Source: Planctomycetota bacterium (lineage in GTDB: Bacteria > Planctomycetota > PUPC01 > DSUN01). From it: 64,000 bases of DNA. The notes under the pieces are model-generated. The model ran no database searches. It saw only the letters and a program-made list of their open reading frames with translations, and was not told where the DNA came from. Shown in pieces: positions 41,137-50,511 of this stretch. Made by a program: the position numbers and the translations under genes. Numbering within the stretch: position 1 is the first letter of the stretch; every line of letters starts with the position of its first letter. The stretch is taken from the NCBI GenBank assembly GCA_035384565.1, contig DAOOIT010000002.1, positions 86,528 through 150,527 of the forward strand, in the 5' to 3' direction.

Positions 41137-41193
41137 CCGGATGAAGCGGGTTCCAACTGGGGGCACAGCGTGTGCCACATTCACTTCATCCGG
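41137..41193. repeat. nested palindrome upstream of vapC
   Basis: CCGGATGAAG and CTTCATCCGG form outer arms, and GGCACA-GCG-TGTGCC forms an inner hairpin. It could be an operator or part of a repeat. Confidence 0.55.
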
Positions 41194-41203
41194 CGGAGGC
41201 GTG

Positions 41204-41494
41204 ATGGCGGTTCTTCCGGGAGGGCTCTCCCGGGGGCCTGGCGGGCGCGCCCCGCCCATACTTGCTCAACCCTGTGTGGGGGGAAGTGAGCAAGTATGGA
41301 CAGATGGGCGAGGATTGGCGATTCTCGCGGTTCCGGCCATACTCGCTCACCTGCGGGATGAGCAAGTATGGGACGGGGAGTGGCTGGCGAGCGTAAGAGA
41401 TTGCCGCATATATGGTTATGGGGAAGGGCCGGCGCCGCTACGCCCGTCCCCCCGATCCCCTGTTGCCGCCGGGGCAGGAGCGTTGAGCCCTGAT
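41204..41494. repeat. dispersed structured element (DSE), copy 1
   Basis: About 290 bp, alignable along its length with 61392-61685. It contains a perfect 13-bp hairpin (41256-41268 with 41287-41299) and a second hairpin (41337-41349 with 41359-41371, one mismatch). Located between vapC and the GH127 gene. No coding frame is shared between copies. Confidence 0.75.
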
Positions 41495-41499
41495 GGGCC

Positions 41500-43977
41500 T
41501 CATTTCGCCTCTTCGCCGCCGACCCGCCACTCGAGGATGCCGCCGGAGGAGTCGGGCTGGAGCTGGACTTCGAGGCGAAGTTCGGCGGCGGTGACCGGTT
41601 CGAAGGTGACTTTGTTGAAGGCGTCCTTCGCGGCGCCGTACTTTGCGTCCGCGGCGAGTTTGACCTCGCGCCAGTCGTTGCCGTCCCTGTAGAGGAGCTT
41701 CCAGGAGGCGGGGATGCGGCATTGGCCGCGGCCCGTGTCGTCGAACCAGTAGACATCGCTCCACGTGAGGGTGCGGGGCTTGGGGAACTTGTAGGCGACC
41801 CATTCGGCCGTGCCCTTGTGGTCCCACCAGGTGAAGCGCGGGATGCTTTGATCGTTGGACGCCTTGGGGAGTTGCCCGTCGCAGAGGGCGTCGGTGGTGT
41901 CGCTGTGGTTGCAGTGGGAGGCGGTGGCCACGTAGGCGGGCTGAGGCGGCTCGGCCCAGCGGTGGGCATCGGGCTTGTCGCTCACGGTGGGGAAGACGGC
42001 GATGCGGAGCCGCGCGCAGCCCATGGGGATGAGGGTGACGGTCTCGATCGGCTCGGTGGTGTAGGCGGGGCTGGGCTGGAGCGTGGCGCACAGGCCGTGG
42101 CGGTCGAAGGTCCACTGGGGTATCTTGCGGGCCTTGGCGGTGAGGGTGATGGGCGCGGCGTCGGGGGTGAAGGGCTGGAGGGGCAGCTCCTTACGGACAG
42201 AATGGACAGAGATGGACTTTTCGGGGGCTGCGGGGTCTATCTCAAGGCCATAGTTCCAGGGGGTGGTGGGGAAGACGGCGAGGGCGGGCCACTTGTCGGT
42301 GCCGCCGTAGCGCTTCCATTCTTCGCCGATCTTGAGGGAGTAGCTGAGGGGGCCGCGGTCCACCGAGACGGCGCCGCCGTGTTTGGCCCAGACGCGGACG
42401 GAGAGCTTCATGGGCAGCGTCAGTTCCAGCTTATCGCCTTCTTTCCATTCGCGCTCGATGGTGAGGAAGTGGAGCGGCTCGGCCGTGGCGTCGAGGGGGG
42501 TGCCGTTCAGGGTGAGCTTCGGCGCGGCGCACCATCGGGGGATGCGGAGGTAGAGGGGGAAGCGGACCGGCTTGGCCGCGGCGATTGTGAGGGTGACGAC
42601 TTCGCCGAAGGGGTACTCTGTCGCCTCGGTGATCTTCACGGTGCCGCCCTCGCCCACTTTGGCTTCGACCTCGCAGGCGGCGTAGAGGGAGGCGGCGAGG
42701 CCGTTGTCGGGCGTGGCGAGCCAGAGTTCCTCGGCGTAGTAGGGCCAGCCCATGGCCACGTTGTGCTGGCAGCAGCGGTAGCTGTGGGGGTCGTAGCCGA
42801 ACATGTTGCCGCCGTTCTGGATGCCGGGGGCGTGGTTGCGGGTGTCGAGCTGCGGCTGGTTGGCGGCGGTGAGGTAGTGGAGGCCTTTGAGGTCGGGCGT
42901 CTGCGAGGCGGGGAAGTTGTTGAAGGCGATCTCTTCGCAGCGGTCGGCCCAGAGCGGGTCGCCGGTGATCCTGGTGAGCATCTGGAAGCTGTGCATGAAC
43001 TCCACGATCCCGCAGGTCTCGATGGCCTGGCGGGGGTCGGTGTAGCCCTTGCGGGCGTTCTCGTCGGCGCCCATGCCGCCGCCGGGCTGCTGGCCGAACT
43101 CGCCCATGAACTCGTCGTAGTTGCGGTAGGCGGCGAGGCGGAGCTTTGCGTCGTTCGCCTGCATCCAGTAGATGGCGGGGGCGCGGAAGCACTGGGCGAA
43201 GTTCACGTTGTGGTGGTTGGCCACGCCCTGGTCCCAGCGGGCCATGCGGCGGTGTATCTTGTCGGCGAGCTTGAGCAACTCGGCGTCGCCCGTGCGGTTG
43301 TAGAGCCAGTAGACGCTCTCGAGGTTGTCGCCGGCGCGCTGCTGCTGCCAGAAGGGGCGGAGGAAATCGTCGTCGGGCACGCTGAGCTGCCACCGGAAGT
43401 ATTTGGCCATGAAGGGCAGCACGCGCGGGTCGCCCGTGGCTTCGTGGAAGGACTGGAGGCAGTTGAGGGCGAGCATGTGGGGCCAGACGTCGGGCTTGCC
43501 GCCGATGTTGGTGAGGTTGGCGCGGGGGCCGAAGTAGCCGTCGTCGCGCTGGCTGCCCAGGATGCCTTCGAGCCAGACCTTCGCCTCGGCGAGGATGCGC
43601 TCGTTGCGGAGCACGTAGCCGAGGTCGCCGAAGCCCTTGAGCCAGTAGGGCATTTCTTCCCAGGGGCTGTGGCCTTCGCCCGTGGGGCTGAGCCAGGCGT
43701 TGCCTTCCTTCTTGCACCAGTGGGCGATCTCGGTGAGGTGGCCCGTCATTCCCTCGGCCTCGAGTTCCAGCATCTGGCGCAGCTAGCCGCGGGGCGTGAT
43801 GGCCCCGATGGGCAGCTTCACGAAGGGGCTGGGCGCGAGCGGCGGCTTGTTCGAGACGTAGAAGGCATTGGCCTTGTCGAGCGGCGGGGCCTTGACGCAC
43901 GAGACCCTGGCCTCCTCGCCCGCCGAGGCCAGCGCCACCACGGCCAGCATCACGCCCAGTGTCAACCAGAGATTCAT
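41500..43977 (-). pseudogene. GH127-family beta-L-arabinofuranosidase with an in-frame amber codon
   Basis: Full gene would give 825 residues. After a signal peptide (LWLTLGVMLAVVALASAG) the first part ends PFVKLPIGAITPRG, then TAG at 43783-43785 stands where relatives have Trp (..PRGWLR..). The same frame resumes LRQMLELEAEGMTGHLTEI and runs to the end. The zinc-cysteine site is intact: ETCGIVEF (Glu, Cys) and YRCCQHN with the paired Cys of which one is the nucleophile. A C-terminal F5/8-type beta domain follows. One G-to-A change would explain the stop. It may be a true nonsense mutation, an assembly error or readthrough; TAG is used as a normal stop elsewhere here. Downstream ATGs lack the signal peptide. 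Confidence 0.8.
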
Positions 43978-44018
43978 CGCGATGTCTCCCAGGAGGACCA
44001 GAGGGGCCTTTGGCCGGC

Positions 44019-44047
44019 AGATTAGCGCGGGCCCGCGTGGCTGTCAA
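44019..44047 (-). promoter_or_regulatory. promoter of the GH127 gene
   Basis: Minus strand: TTGACA, 17-bp spacer, TAATCT, a very good match. It is back to back with the next promoter, -35 boxes 10 bp apart. Confidence 0.7.
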
Positions 44048-44057
44048 ACGCCAGCGC

Positions 44058-44085
44058 TTGACTCGGCTCGCGGGCCGCGTATAGT
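44058..44085 (+). promoter_or_regulatory. promoter of the large glycosidase-like gene
   Basis: TTGACT, 16-bp spacer, TATAGT, about 50 bp before the start codon. Confidence 0.65.
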
Positions 44086-44136
44086 GCAGGGCGGCAGATG
44101 TTCCCGTAGCCGCGACTTGCTGCATTGGAGAACGCC

Positions 44137-47100
44137 ATGAGCCTGCGTCGCCTGAAAGCCGCGTGGTTGATCGCCGCCTCGGCTCTGTCTGCTTTCGCGG
44201 GCGCGGAGAAGCCGCTGCGCCTGCTCGCCGAGGCGGAGGATTTCAGGGTGACCCGCGGCGAGTGGAAGGTGCTGCCCTTCCCCGAGAACTACTTCGCCTC
44301 GACCTTCGCCATTTGCTTCCTCTCGCGCATGGCTTGCCTGAGCGCGCCGGCGCAGGTGCCCGCGGGGAAGGAGGCCGTGGCCACCCAAGAGGTCGCCATT
44401 CCATACGCCGGCGAGTTCCAGGTCTTCGCCCGCTACGAGCAGCCCTACAACTTCTCGGTCGAGTTCACCCTCGAGGTCGAGCAGGGGGGCAAGACCGTCT
44501 ACCGTCAGATGTTCGGCCGCCTGGAAGACCCGAAGATCTGGCCGCTCAACGGCCACAAGCGCGTGCCGATGGAGCGCTTCGGCTGGGGCGGCACCGACAA
44601 TATCGTGTGGCAGGTGAAGGATGCGGTGAAACTCGCCGCCGGCCCGGCCACCCTTCGCCTGATCGCCGGGCCGCAACTCGACTCGGCAGGCGGGGCGGCT
44701 CTGCCCCGCAAGATGGCCGCCGAGCGGCACGTGGACGTCGTGTGCCTCACCAACGACACCGAGGGCCTCGAAGCCCAGAAGAAGACCAGCTACCTTGAAC
44801 TCGACGGCTGGCTCGTCCAGGATGGCGACCTGTTCGTGCGCTTCCGCAACCCGAAGGACGGGCTTGGCCCCTGCATCCCCGTCATCGAGCCGTTCGGCGG
44901 CGGCCAGCACTCGCCCTATTGGGTCCACGTGCGCGACTGGCCCACCACGCAAGTGCTCAAGAGCGGGCGGCTCGTGTCCGAGACGAAGTATCAGATCGCC
45001 GGCCCCCGCTCCAATGCCGTGCGCTCCGCCCTGCTTGCACCGACCCTCGACCACGCCCAGCTCAAGACCATCCCCGACAGCGAGTACCTCCAGCCCGGCG
45101 AGCGCTCGGGCTGGGTGCCGATGGGCCAGGCCCTCGACGCCCTGAACAACAGCCAGTGGTTCCCCGTCGCTAAGTACAAGGATGCCAAGCAGAAAGAGCT
45201 GGACCTCGAGATCGAGTTCGCCATCCCAACGCGCGGCGGCAGGCTCGACACCATCCGCACCGTGCGGGTCAAGGGCGCTGGCGGCTACTATTCTCCCGTG
45301 ACCTTCGAGATGCCGGGCAACGTCACCGTGAATCGCACGATTCGCACGCAAGTTAAAGCTTTACAATGGCTTAGGAAGGAGATCGCCCGCTTCCCCCGCA
45401 TCGGCTCCACGCCCAAGCGGCTCCCGATCTACGGGCTGATGGAGTTCAGCGGAGCCTGTAGCCAGGACAACGAGATTGGCCGGCTGGCGACCGAGATTGC
45501 CCTGGCCCTGGGCGACAACACGCTCACGCCGCTTCGCGGCCCGTGGGCCGAGCGGCTCGGCGTGCCGAAGCGCCGAAGCGCCATCGTGGCCCACTGGTCG
45601 CCCGGCAACCTCGATGCGTTCAAGAAGACCGTCGAGGACGCCGACCGGAATGGCAAGCTATCCCACGTGGCAATAGTGAGTTATGGCGACGAGATCCACA
45701 TCCCGCCCGCCAAGGGCGACGACGCCCGCCTCGCTGCCTGGCTCAAGGAGAGGGGCATCGCAGTCCCCGGCGACGTGAGGTTCACCGACGACCCCGCTCA
45801 GCCGCTCTACTACTATTCGCGTCTGTGGGCCTTCGAGGAGGGCATTCGCCACTATGCTGAGGCCACCCGCTGGCTCGAAGAGCGCACCGGCAAGGCGGTG
45901 CTCACGGGGGCCAACTACTCGCCCCACGCGAACTATCTCGTGACAGATCTCCAGTGGGCTCGGCCATTTAAGATGCGCGGCATGACCATGCCATGGAGCG
46001 AAGACTATGTCTCCCAAATCCCAGAAGCGAGCGTCCAGATCGTTGGCTACCTGACCTCGGCCTTCCGCTGCGGCGCCAAGTATCATGGTCTGCCCATCCT
46101 GATGTACGTGATGCCCCACTTCCCCAATAACACACCGCGCGACTTCCGCCTCTCCTTCTACACCTGCATCGCCCACGGGGCGACCAAGATCAACTACTTC
46201 TGCGCCTCGCCTCTCGCCACGGGCGGCACCGAGAACTACATCTCCACAGAAGGCTTGGACATGTGGCGAGCCGTCCACGACGTCACCCACGAGGCAGGCA
46301 TCTTCGAGGACTATGTGCTCGATGGCCGCGTGCGCCCCGCCAGAGTCGCCTTGCTCCTGTCACCGGTAGACGAAATCCTGACGGGCGACACGAACTTCAA
46401 GGGCGGCATCCACAACGCGGAGCGCAAGGCCATCTACTACGCCCTCCGCCACGCCAATGTGCCCGTGGATTTCCTCACGGAAGACGACGTAATTGACGGC
46501 CTGGCAAAGGATTACGCACTCATCTACATCACGCAGCAGCATGCCCATTCCAAGGCGATCAGAGCACTGGCCGAATGGGTGAAGGCCGGCGGCACGGCGG
46601 TCGCTCTCTGCGGCGGCGGCTTCGTGAACGAGTACGGGCAGCCCAATCCCGACGCCGAGGCCCTCTACGGCGCGAAGAGCGCAGGCATCACCAAGGACCC
46701 AGCCATGCCGCAAATACTGGCCAAACAAGACCTTCCGCCGTCCACCCCGCTTGACACCGCCCGTTGGGCGGCCACGACTGCCGAGGTCATCGCGTGGAAG
46801 CAAAGCCTCAGCCCCACCGATGGCAAGGTGGTCGGCTCGTTCGCCGGCGGCCAGCCGGCTGTGGTCGAGAAGCAGCACGGGAAGGGCAAGGCGGTGCTTT
46901 TCGGTTTCATGCCGGGCCTGTCATATCTCAAGAGCGGACTGCCACTTAGACCCGTAGACCGCGGCGCCACAGACGCCGCCTATGCTCATTACCTGCCCAC
47001 GACGATGGATGTGTCGCTCCGCCGAGCCTTAGTGGAGGACTTTCTGCCCCGGGGGTTCGAGCGGCCCGTGGCGTGCAGCGAGCCACTCGTCGAGACCAGC

Positions 47101-47316
47101 GTGATAGACACGGCGCAGCCGCATCGGCTCGCCGTCCCGCTGATGAACTACACGGGCAGGCCGCTCAAGGCCCTCACCGTCAAGGTCAACGGGCTGGCTT
47201 CCGCCGCCCTGGTGCGCAGCGTGGCGCAGGGCAGGCTGCGGCCCAGGTTCGAGGGGGGCGCGATGCTCGTCACGCTGCCGCTCGAGGTGGCCGACATGCT
47301 GCTGGTTGACCGCTGA
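44137..47316 (+). CDS. large secreted glycosidase-like protein (GH42-type GATase/trimerisation domain)
   Basis: A 1059-residue exported protein. Signal peptide (RLKAAWLIAASALSAFAGAE), an N-terminal beta region (about 30-410), a TIM-barrel-like central part with RLPIYGLMEFSG, IVSYGDEIHIPP, TGANYSPHANYL and MTMPWSEDYVSQIPE, and then a glutamine-amidotransferase-like fold: RPARVALLLSPVDEI, ALRHANVPVDFLTEDDVIDG, YALIYITQQHAHSKAIRALAEW. This last fold is the GH42 trimerisation type. GDE in the barrel could be the acid/base. ATG chosen since TTGGAGAAC precedes it. A palindromic mini-repeat is inserted in frame near 190 (SAGGAALPRK). Substrate unknown. Confidence 0.7.
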   Translation: MSLRRLKAAWLIAASALSAFAGAEKPLRLLAEAEDFRVTRGEWKVLPFPENYFASTFAICFLSRMACLSAPAQVPAGKEAVATQEVAIPYAGEFQVFARYEQPYNFSVEFTLEVEQGGKTVYRQMFGRLEDPKIWPLNGHKRVPMERFGWGGTDNIVWQVKDAVKLAAGPATLRLIAGPQLDSAGGAALPRKMAAERHVDVVCLTNDTEGLEAQKKTSYLELDGWLVQDGDLFVRFRNPKDGLGPCIPVIEPFGGGQHSPYWVHVRDWPTTQVLKSGRLVSETKYQIAGPRSNAVRSALLAPTLDHAQLKTIPDSEYLQPGERSGWVPMGQALDALNNSQWFPVAKYKDAKQKELDLEIEFAIPTRGGRLDTIRTVRVKGAGGYYSPVTFEMPGNVTVNRTIRTQVKALQWLRKEIARFPRIGSTPKRLPIYGLMEFSGACSQDNEIGRLATEIALALGDNTLTPLRGPWAERLGVPKRRSAIVAHWSPGNLDAFKKTVEDADRNGKLSHVAIVSYGDEIHIPPAKGDDARLAAWLKERGIAVPGDVRFTDDPAQPLYYYSRLWAFEEGIRHYAEATRWLEERTGKAVLTGANYSPHANYLVTDLQWARPFKMRGMTMPWSEDYVSQIPEASVQIVGYLTSAFRCGAKYHGLPILMYVMPHFPNNTPRDFRLSFYTCIAHGATKINYFCASPLATGGTENYISTEGLDMWRAVHDVTHEAGIFEDYVLDGRVRPARVALLLSPVDEILTGDTNFKGGIHNAERKAIYYALRHANVPVDFLTEDDVIDGLAKDYALIYITQQHAHSKAIRALAEWVKAGGTAVALCGGGFVNEYGQPNPDAEALYGAKSAGITKDPAMPQILAKQDLPPSTPLDTARWAATTAEVIAWKQSLSPTDGKVVGSFAGGQPAVVEKQHGKGKAVLFGFMPGLSYLKSGLPLRPVDRGATDAAYAHYLPTTMDVSLRRALVEDFLPRGFERPVACSEPLVETSVIDTAQPHRLAVPLMNYTGRPLKALTVKVNGLASAALVRSVAQGRLRPRFEGGAMLVTLPLEVADMLLVDR
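44687..44711. repeat. GGCGGGGCGGC palindromic mini-repeat within coding sequence
   Basis: GCGGGGC and GCCCCGC arms as in the copies at 13874 and 31926; encodes AGGAALPRK in frame. Confidence 0.6.
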
Positions 47317-47409
47317 GCGACGCCCTCGCGCTTCGGCGAGCGCCTCGCGCGCGCGGATGCCCCGCTCGGGAGGCCCCGAGGCTGGAATCCCGCGCGGCAA
47401 CGCGAGCGC

Positions 47410-47438
47410 TTGCGTTCGGTCGCCAGTTCGTTTATCAT
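47410..47438 (+). promoter_or_regulatory. promoter of the diguanylate cyclase gene
   Basis: TTGCGT, 17-bp spacer, TATCAT, about 100 bp before the start. Confidence 0.5.
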
Positions 47439-47536
47439 AATGCCCCCAGGCGCAGGCTTGCCCCGGAGGCGTGGAACCACATGACCAGGGGCGGCGAGAA
47501 GACCGGAGAACGGCCTCCTGTGAAGTGAGACTCGCG

Positions 47537-48601
47537 ATGCAGGAACCGATGCCTCACCTTCTGGGTCTGTGTGCGGCCATTGACCGCGCGGCTGCCGGCA
47601 TCTACCGCAAACTCGCCGACACGGAACCGGACGAGAAGCTCCGCGCCTGCTGGAACCAGATGAGCGAGGAGGAGGACCTGCACGTCACCTACTGGTCGCG
47701 CCTCACCAAGATGGCCGCCGAGGGCATCGTTCCGCCGCTCTTCGAGGACCCAGACAGGGTGATGGCGGAGCTCGAATCGGTCGCGCGCGACGTGGGCACG
47801 GTGGAGGCCAGCGCCGCGCAGTTGGGCAACGTGCGCGACCGCGCCCTGCTGGCCCTGCGCCTGGAGCTGTGCCTCCTTCACCCCGCCTTCGACACGCTGA
47901 TGCAGTTCCTGAGCTGCCTCGAGCCCGAGGCGCCCGACCGCTACAGCGAGCATCTGGACGGCTTCCTGGTCGCTCTCTGCGAATACACCAAGGGCTCCCC
48001 CGAGCTGGACCTGATCGCCAAGACCACCCGCCAGCTCTGGCTGCGCAACCGCCAACTGCTCAAGGCGGCCAACAGCGATGCCCTCACGGGCCTGCTCAAT
48101 CACCGCGGCTTCTGGACGGCGGTGGCCCCGCTCGCCCACCTGGCGCGCCGCCGCGCCGAAAACGTGGCCGTGATCACGCTGGACGTGGACGGGCTGAAGG
48201 ACATCAACGACGAGCTGGGCCACGCGGCCGGCGACGAGGTGCTCAAGAGCGTGGCCGGCATTCTGCGCTCGGCGCTCCGCGAGGCCGACGTGGCCTGCCG
48301 CCTCGGCGGCGACGAATTCGTCGCATTCCTGATCGGGGTGGAGCCCGCCAGCCTGGAGGCCATCTGCCAGCGCATCCAGGCCGCCGTGCGCGCGTGCACT
48401 GTGGCCGGCAAGCCCTTCGCCGTCAGCATCGGCGCCGCACAGGGCAAGCTCGAAGGCGACGTGATCGCCGCCGTCGAACAGCTCCGGCAAGAGAGCGATC
48501 AGCACATGTACACCACCAAACCGCGGCTGCGCAACCGCAGCGCCGAACCCGGCCACCGGCCCTTCCGAGCCCCCACGCACGGAAGGAACCTGGACGCCTG
48601 A
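47537..48601 (+). CDS. diguanylate cyclase with N-terminal ferritin-like domain
   Basis: A 354-residue cytoplasmic protein. Residues 1-165 are helical with E/H spacing of a rubrerythrin-like fold (LCAAIDRAAAGIYRKLAD, SEEEDLHVTYWSRL), so a bound metal or redox signal is possible. A GGDEF domain follows (DALTGLLNHRGFWTAV, ITLDVDGLKDINDELGH) with the intact active site G257-G-D-E-F in RLGGDEFVAF, so it should make cyclic di-GMP. The usual I-site RxxD is not obvious. The start has only a weak ribosome site. Followed by a small lipoprotein gene after 28 bp. Confidence 0.85.
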   Translation: MQEPMPHLLGLCAAIDRAAAGIYRKLADTEPDEKLRACWNQMSEEEDLHVTYWSRLTKMAAEGIVPPLFEDPDRVMAELESVARDVGTVEASAAQLGNVRDRALLALRLELCLLHPAFDTLMQFLSCLEPEAPDRYSEHLDGFLVALCEYTKGSPELDLIAKTTRQLWLRNRQLLKAANSDALTGLLNHRGFWTAVAPLAHLARRRAENVAVITLDVDGLKDINDELGHAAGDEVLKSVAGILRSALREADVACRLGGDEFVAFLIGVEPASLEAICQRIQAAVRACTVAGKPFAVSIGAAQGKLEGDVIAAVEQLRQESDQHMYTTKPRLRNRSAEPGHRPFRAPTHGRNLDA

Positions 48602-48629
48602 CCCGCCCACCCAGTGGAGAGGCAGGACG

Positions 48630-48938
48630 ATGAGGAGCGCCGCAGGCCGTCGCCGCTCGCGGGCGATGCCCTGGAGAGCGAGAGCTGTCGTGGGACTGGC
48701 CGCGGCGCTCGCGGGCTGCGGGGGCCTCGACCCCGCCGTCTATCAGACCACGGCTCAGACCCCCGCGAGTCAACCCCCTCAGGCCCTCCGCGTGGCCCCC
48801 CAGACCCCGATGCCCGCCGCATCCGTGGCCGAGCCGAAAGGCCGCTGGTCCGACGATGGCCTCCGCTACGAGGAGCGAGAGTCCTCCACCGGCGTGCCCT
48901 TCCTGCCCTGGCCCCTCCTGCGTTCGCGCGGCAGGTAA
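48630..48938 (+). CDS. small hypothetical lipoprotein
   Basis: A 102-residue predicted lipoprotein: arginine-rich start, hydrophobic VVGLAAALAGC with the lipobox ending AGC, then a Pro/Thr/Ala-rich mature part with no recognised domain. GAGAGGCAGGACG precedes the start. It lies in a probable operon with the diguanylate cyclase and the zinc-ribbon gene. Confidence 0.6.
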   Translation: MRSAAGRRRSRAMPWRARAVVGLAAALAGCGGLDPAVYQTTAQTPASQPPQALRVAPQTPMPAASVAEPKGRWSDDGLRYEERESSTGVPFLPWPLLRSRGR

Positions 48939-49004
48939 CCTCTGTGGGAGATTCGTGGAAGGACGGCCGGCAGCGTGGTCGGGAGCTTGGATGGGAGGGG
49001 AGAC

Positions 49005-49580
49005 GTGAGCACAGACATCCGAGTGGACGGCCGGCAGCTTCTCCAGCGCGCCTTGCAGGAGCTGGCGCCCGGCGAGGGCATTGACGAGGCCCTGCTCCGA
49101 GCCTGCAAGGCCCTCCACCCGCAGCAGGCGGCGGAAGTGTTCGGCGCCCTCGGGCACCTGCTCGACAGCCTCGGCCGTGCACAGGGCGACCGCTCGCGGT
49201 TCGACACCGTCACCCGTCTCGCCGCGGCCAAGGGCCCCCTCACCCTCGCCCTGCACACCCACGCAACATCTGTCTCGCACGATGTCCCCCTCGGCGGAGC
49301 GGTGCGTGTCACCACCTCGCGCTCGAGCAGCGTCATCGCCACCACTCTGGCCAGCGGCCCGCTCGGCGACCTGCCGCCCGAGGCCCAGGAACGCCTCCGC
49401 GCGCTCCTGGGCGGCCACCCCGACCCGCCCGCGCCCCGTGGCGCGGAGGCTGCCGGGTCTCACGCGCCGGCCGGGGCCTGCCGCCACTGCGGCCACCCGG
49501 AGCTCGGCGGCCTCCGCCGCTGCCCCCATTGCGGCCGCCGCCAGCACGTCGGCCTCCTGCGCCGCCTCTTCGGCGGCTGA
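49005..49580 (+). CDS. hypothetical protein with C-terminal zinc ribbon
   Basis: A 191-residue soluble protein. Residues 1-130 have a helical part (LLQRALQELAPGEGIDEALL) and a beta part with many Thr/Ser. The C-terminus is a zinc ribbon: CRHCGHPELGG then CPHCGRRQ, followed by a basic amphipathic end (LLRRLFGG). The GTG is chosen since GGAGGGGAGAC lies just before it. No family recognised. Third gene of the probable cyclase operon. Confidence 0.6.
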   Translation: MSTDIRVDGRQLLQRALQELAPGEGIDEALLRACKALHPQQAAEVFGALGHLLDSLGRAQGDRSRFDTVTRLAAAKGPLTLALHTHATSVSHDVPLGGAVRVTTSRSSSVIATTLASGPLGDLPPEAQERLRALLGGHPDPPAPRGAEAAGSHAPAGACRHCGHPELGGLRRCPHCGRRQHVGLLRRLFGG

Positions 49581-49594
49581 CCCCTGACCCCCGC

Positions 49595-49622
49595 TTGACA
49601 CGCGGCCCGTGGACGCTACACT
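49595..49622 (+). promoter_or_regulatory. promoter of the sugar isomerase gene
   Basis: TTGACA, 16-bp spacer, TACACT, about 50 bp before the start. Confidence 0.65.
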
Positions 49623-49674
49623 CTGGGCCTGCGCCCGCGACACAGGTTCTCCCTCTTCTTGGAGCAGCGAGGCC

Positions 49675-50436
49675 ATGGCAAACGTTCTGTCGTACAGGAT
49701 CGGGCATCCGGCCAAGCCCCAACTGGCGCTCGACCGGGTGAGGGCCCTCGGCATCCCGTGTGTCGAGATCAACCTCGGCCCCGACGAGGACGCGGCGGCG
49801 GTCCGCAAACTCCTGGCCGACGCTGGCCTCCGCGCCGCCACCCTCACGTCCCCCTGCCCGCTGGCCGATGCCACGCTCTTCGACCTCTTCGAGAACTACT
49901 GCGCCAAGGCCGCCACGCTCGGCTGCTCGGGCCTCTTCACGAGCGTGCACTCCGGCGGCATGCCCCTGCCGCAGGTGGTCGAGCGGCTGCGCAAGATCGG
50001 CGACATCGGCCAGAAGCACCGCGTGAAGATCGGCATGGAAACCCACCCCGACCTCTGCGAGAACGGCGCCAAGGCCGCCGCCACCATGGCCGCCGTCGCC
50101 CATCCCTGGGTCGGCATCAACTACGACACCGCCAACGTCTACTACTACAACCACGGCATCAACACCGTCGAGGAGGTCGCAAAGGAAGCCCGCCACGTCG
50201 TCAGCGTGCACCTCAAGGACACGATGGGCGGCTACCACGACGGCAACTTCCCCGACTTCGGCAAGGGCGTGGTGGACTTTGCGGGCGTGTTCAGGGTGCT
50301 GAACGGCGTCGGCTTCACCGGCCCCTTCACTATGGAATTGGAGGGCGAATGGACCACGTCGCCCGACCCCGCGGCCCAGGAGGCGCACGTGCGCGCCTGC
50401 GTCGAGCACCTGCGGGGTCTGGGCCTCGTGCCTTGA
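49675..50436 (+). CDS. sugar phosphate isomerase/epimerase (TIM barrel)
   Basis: A 253-residue cytoplasmic xylose-isomerase-like barrel. Metal site strands: KIGMETHPDL (Glu), INYDTANVYYY (Asp), SVHLKDTMGGYHDGNFPDFG (His) and FTMELEGEW (Glu). No signal peptide, in contrast with the two Tat paralogues at 35-37 kb. ATG at 49675 follows AGCGAGGCC. It is transcribed just ahead of a sugar ABC transporter, so it likely processes the imported sugar. Confidence 0.86.
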   Translation: MANVLSYRIGHPAKPQLALDRVRALGIPCVEINLGPDEDAAAVRKLLADAGLRAATLTSPCPLADATLFDLFENYCAKAATLGCSGLFTSVHSGGMPLPQVVERLRKIGDIGQKHRVKIGMETHPDLCENGAKAAATMAAVAHPWVGINYDTANVYYYNHGINTVEEVAKEARHVVSVHLKDTMGGYHDGNFPDFGKGVVDFAGVFRVLNGVGFTGPFTMELEGEWTTSPDPAAQEAHVRACVEHLRGLGLVP

Positions 50437-50460
50437 CGGGCCGGCCGGCACGCCTATAAT
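50433..50460 (+). promoter_or_regulatory. promoter of the sugar ABC transporter operon
   Basis: TTGACG, 16-bp spacer, consensus TATAAT. The -35 overlaps the stop codon of the isomerase gene. Confidence 0.75.
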
Positions 50461-50511
50461 CAAGGGCAGCGTTCCCGGTTCGGTTCTGCGTTTGCCATTG
50501 GAGGTCGAACC

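Noticed and set aside
41181..41969. Minus-strand frame running through DSE copy 1 and the GH127 end
   Set aside because: It is out of frame with GH127 and the frame is not kept in DSE copy 2.
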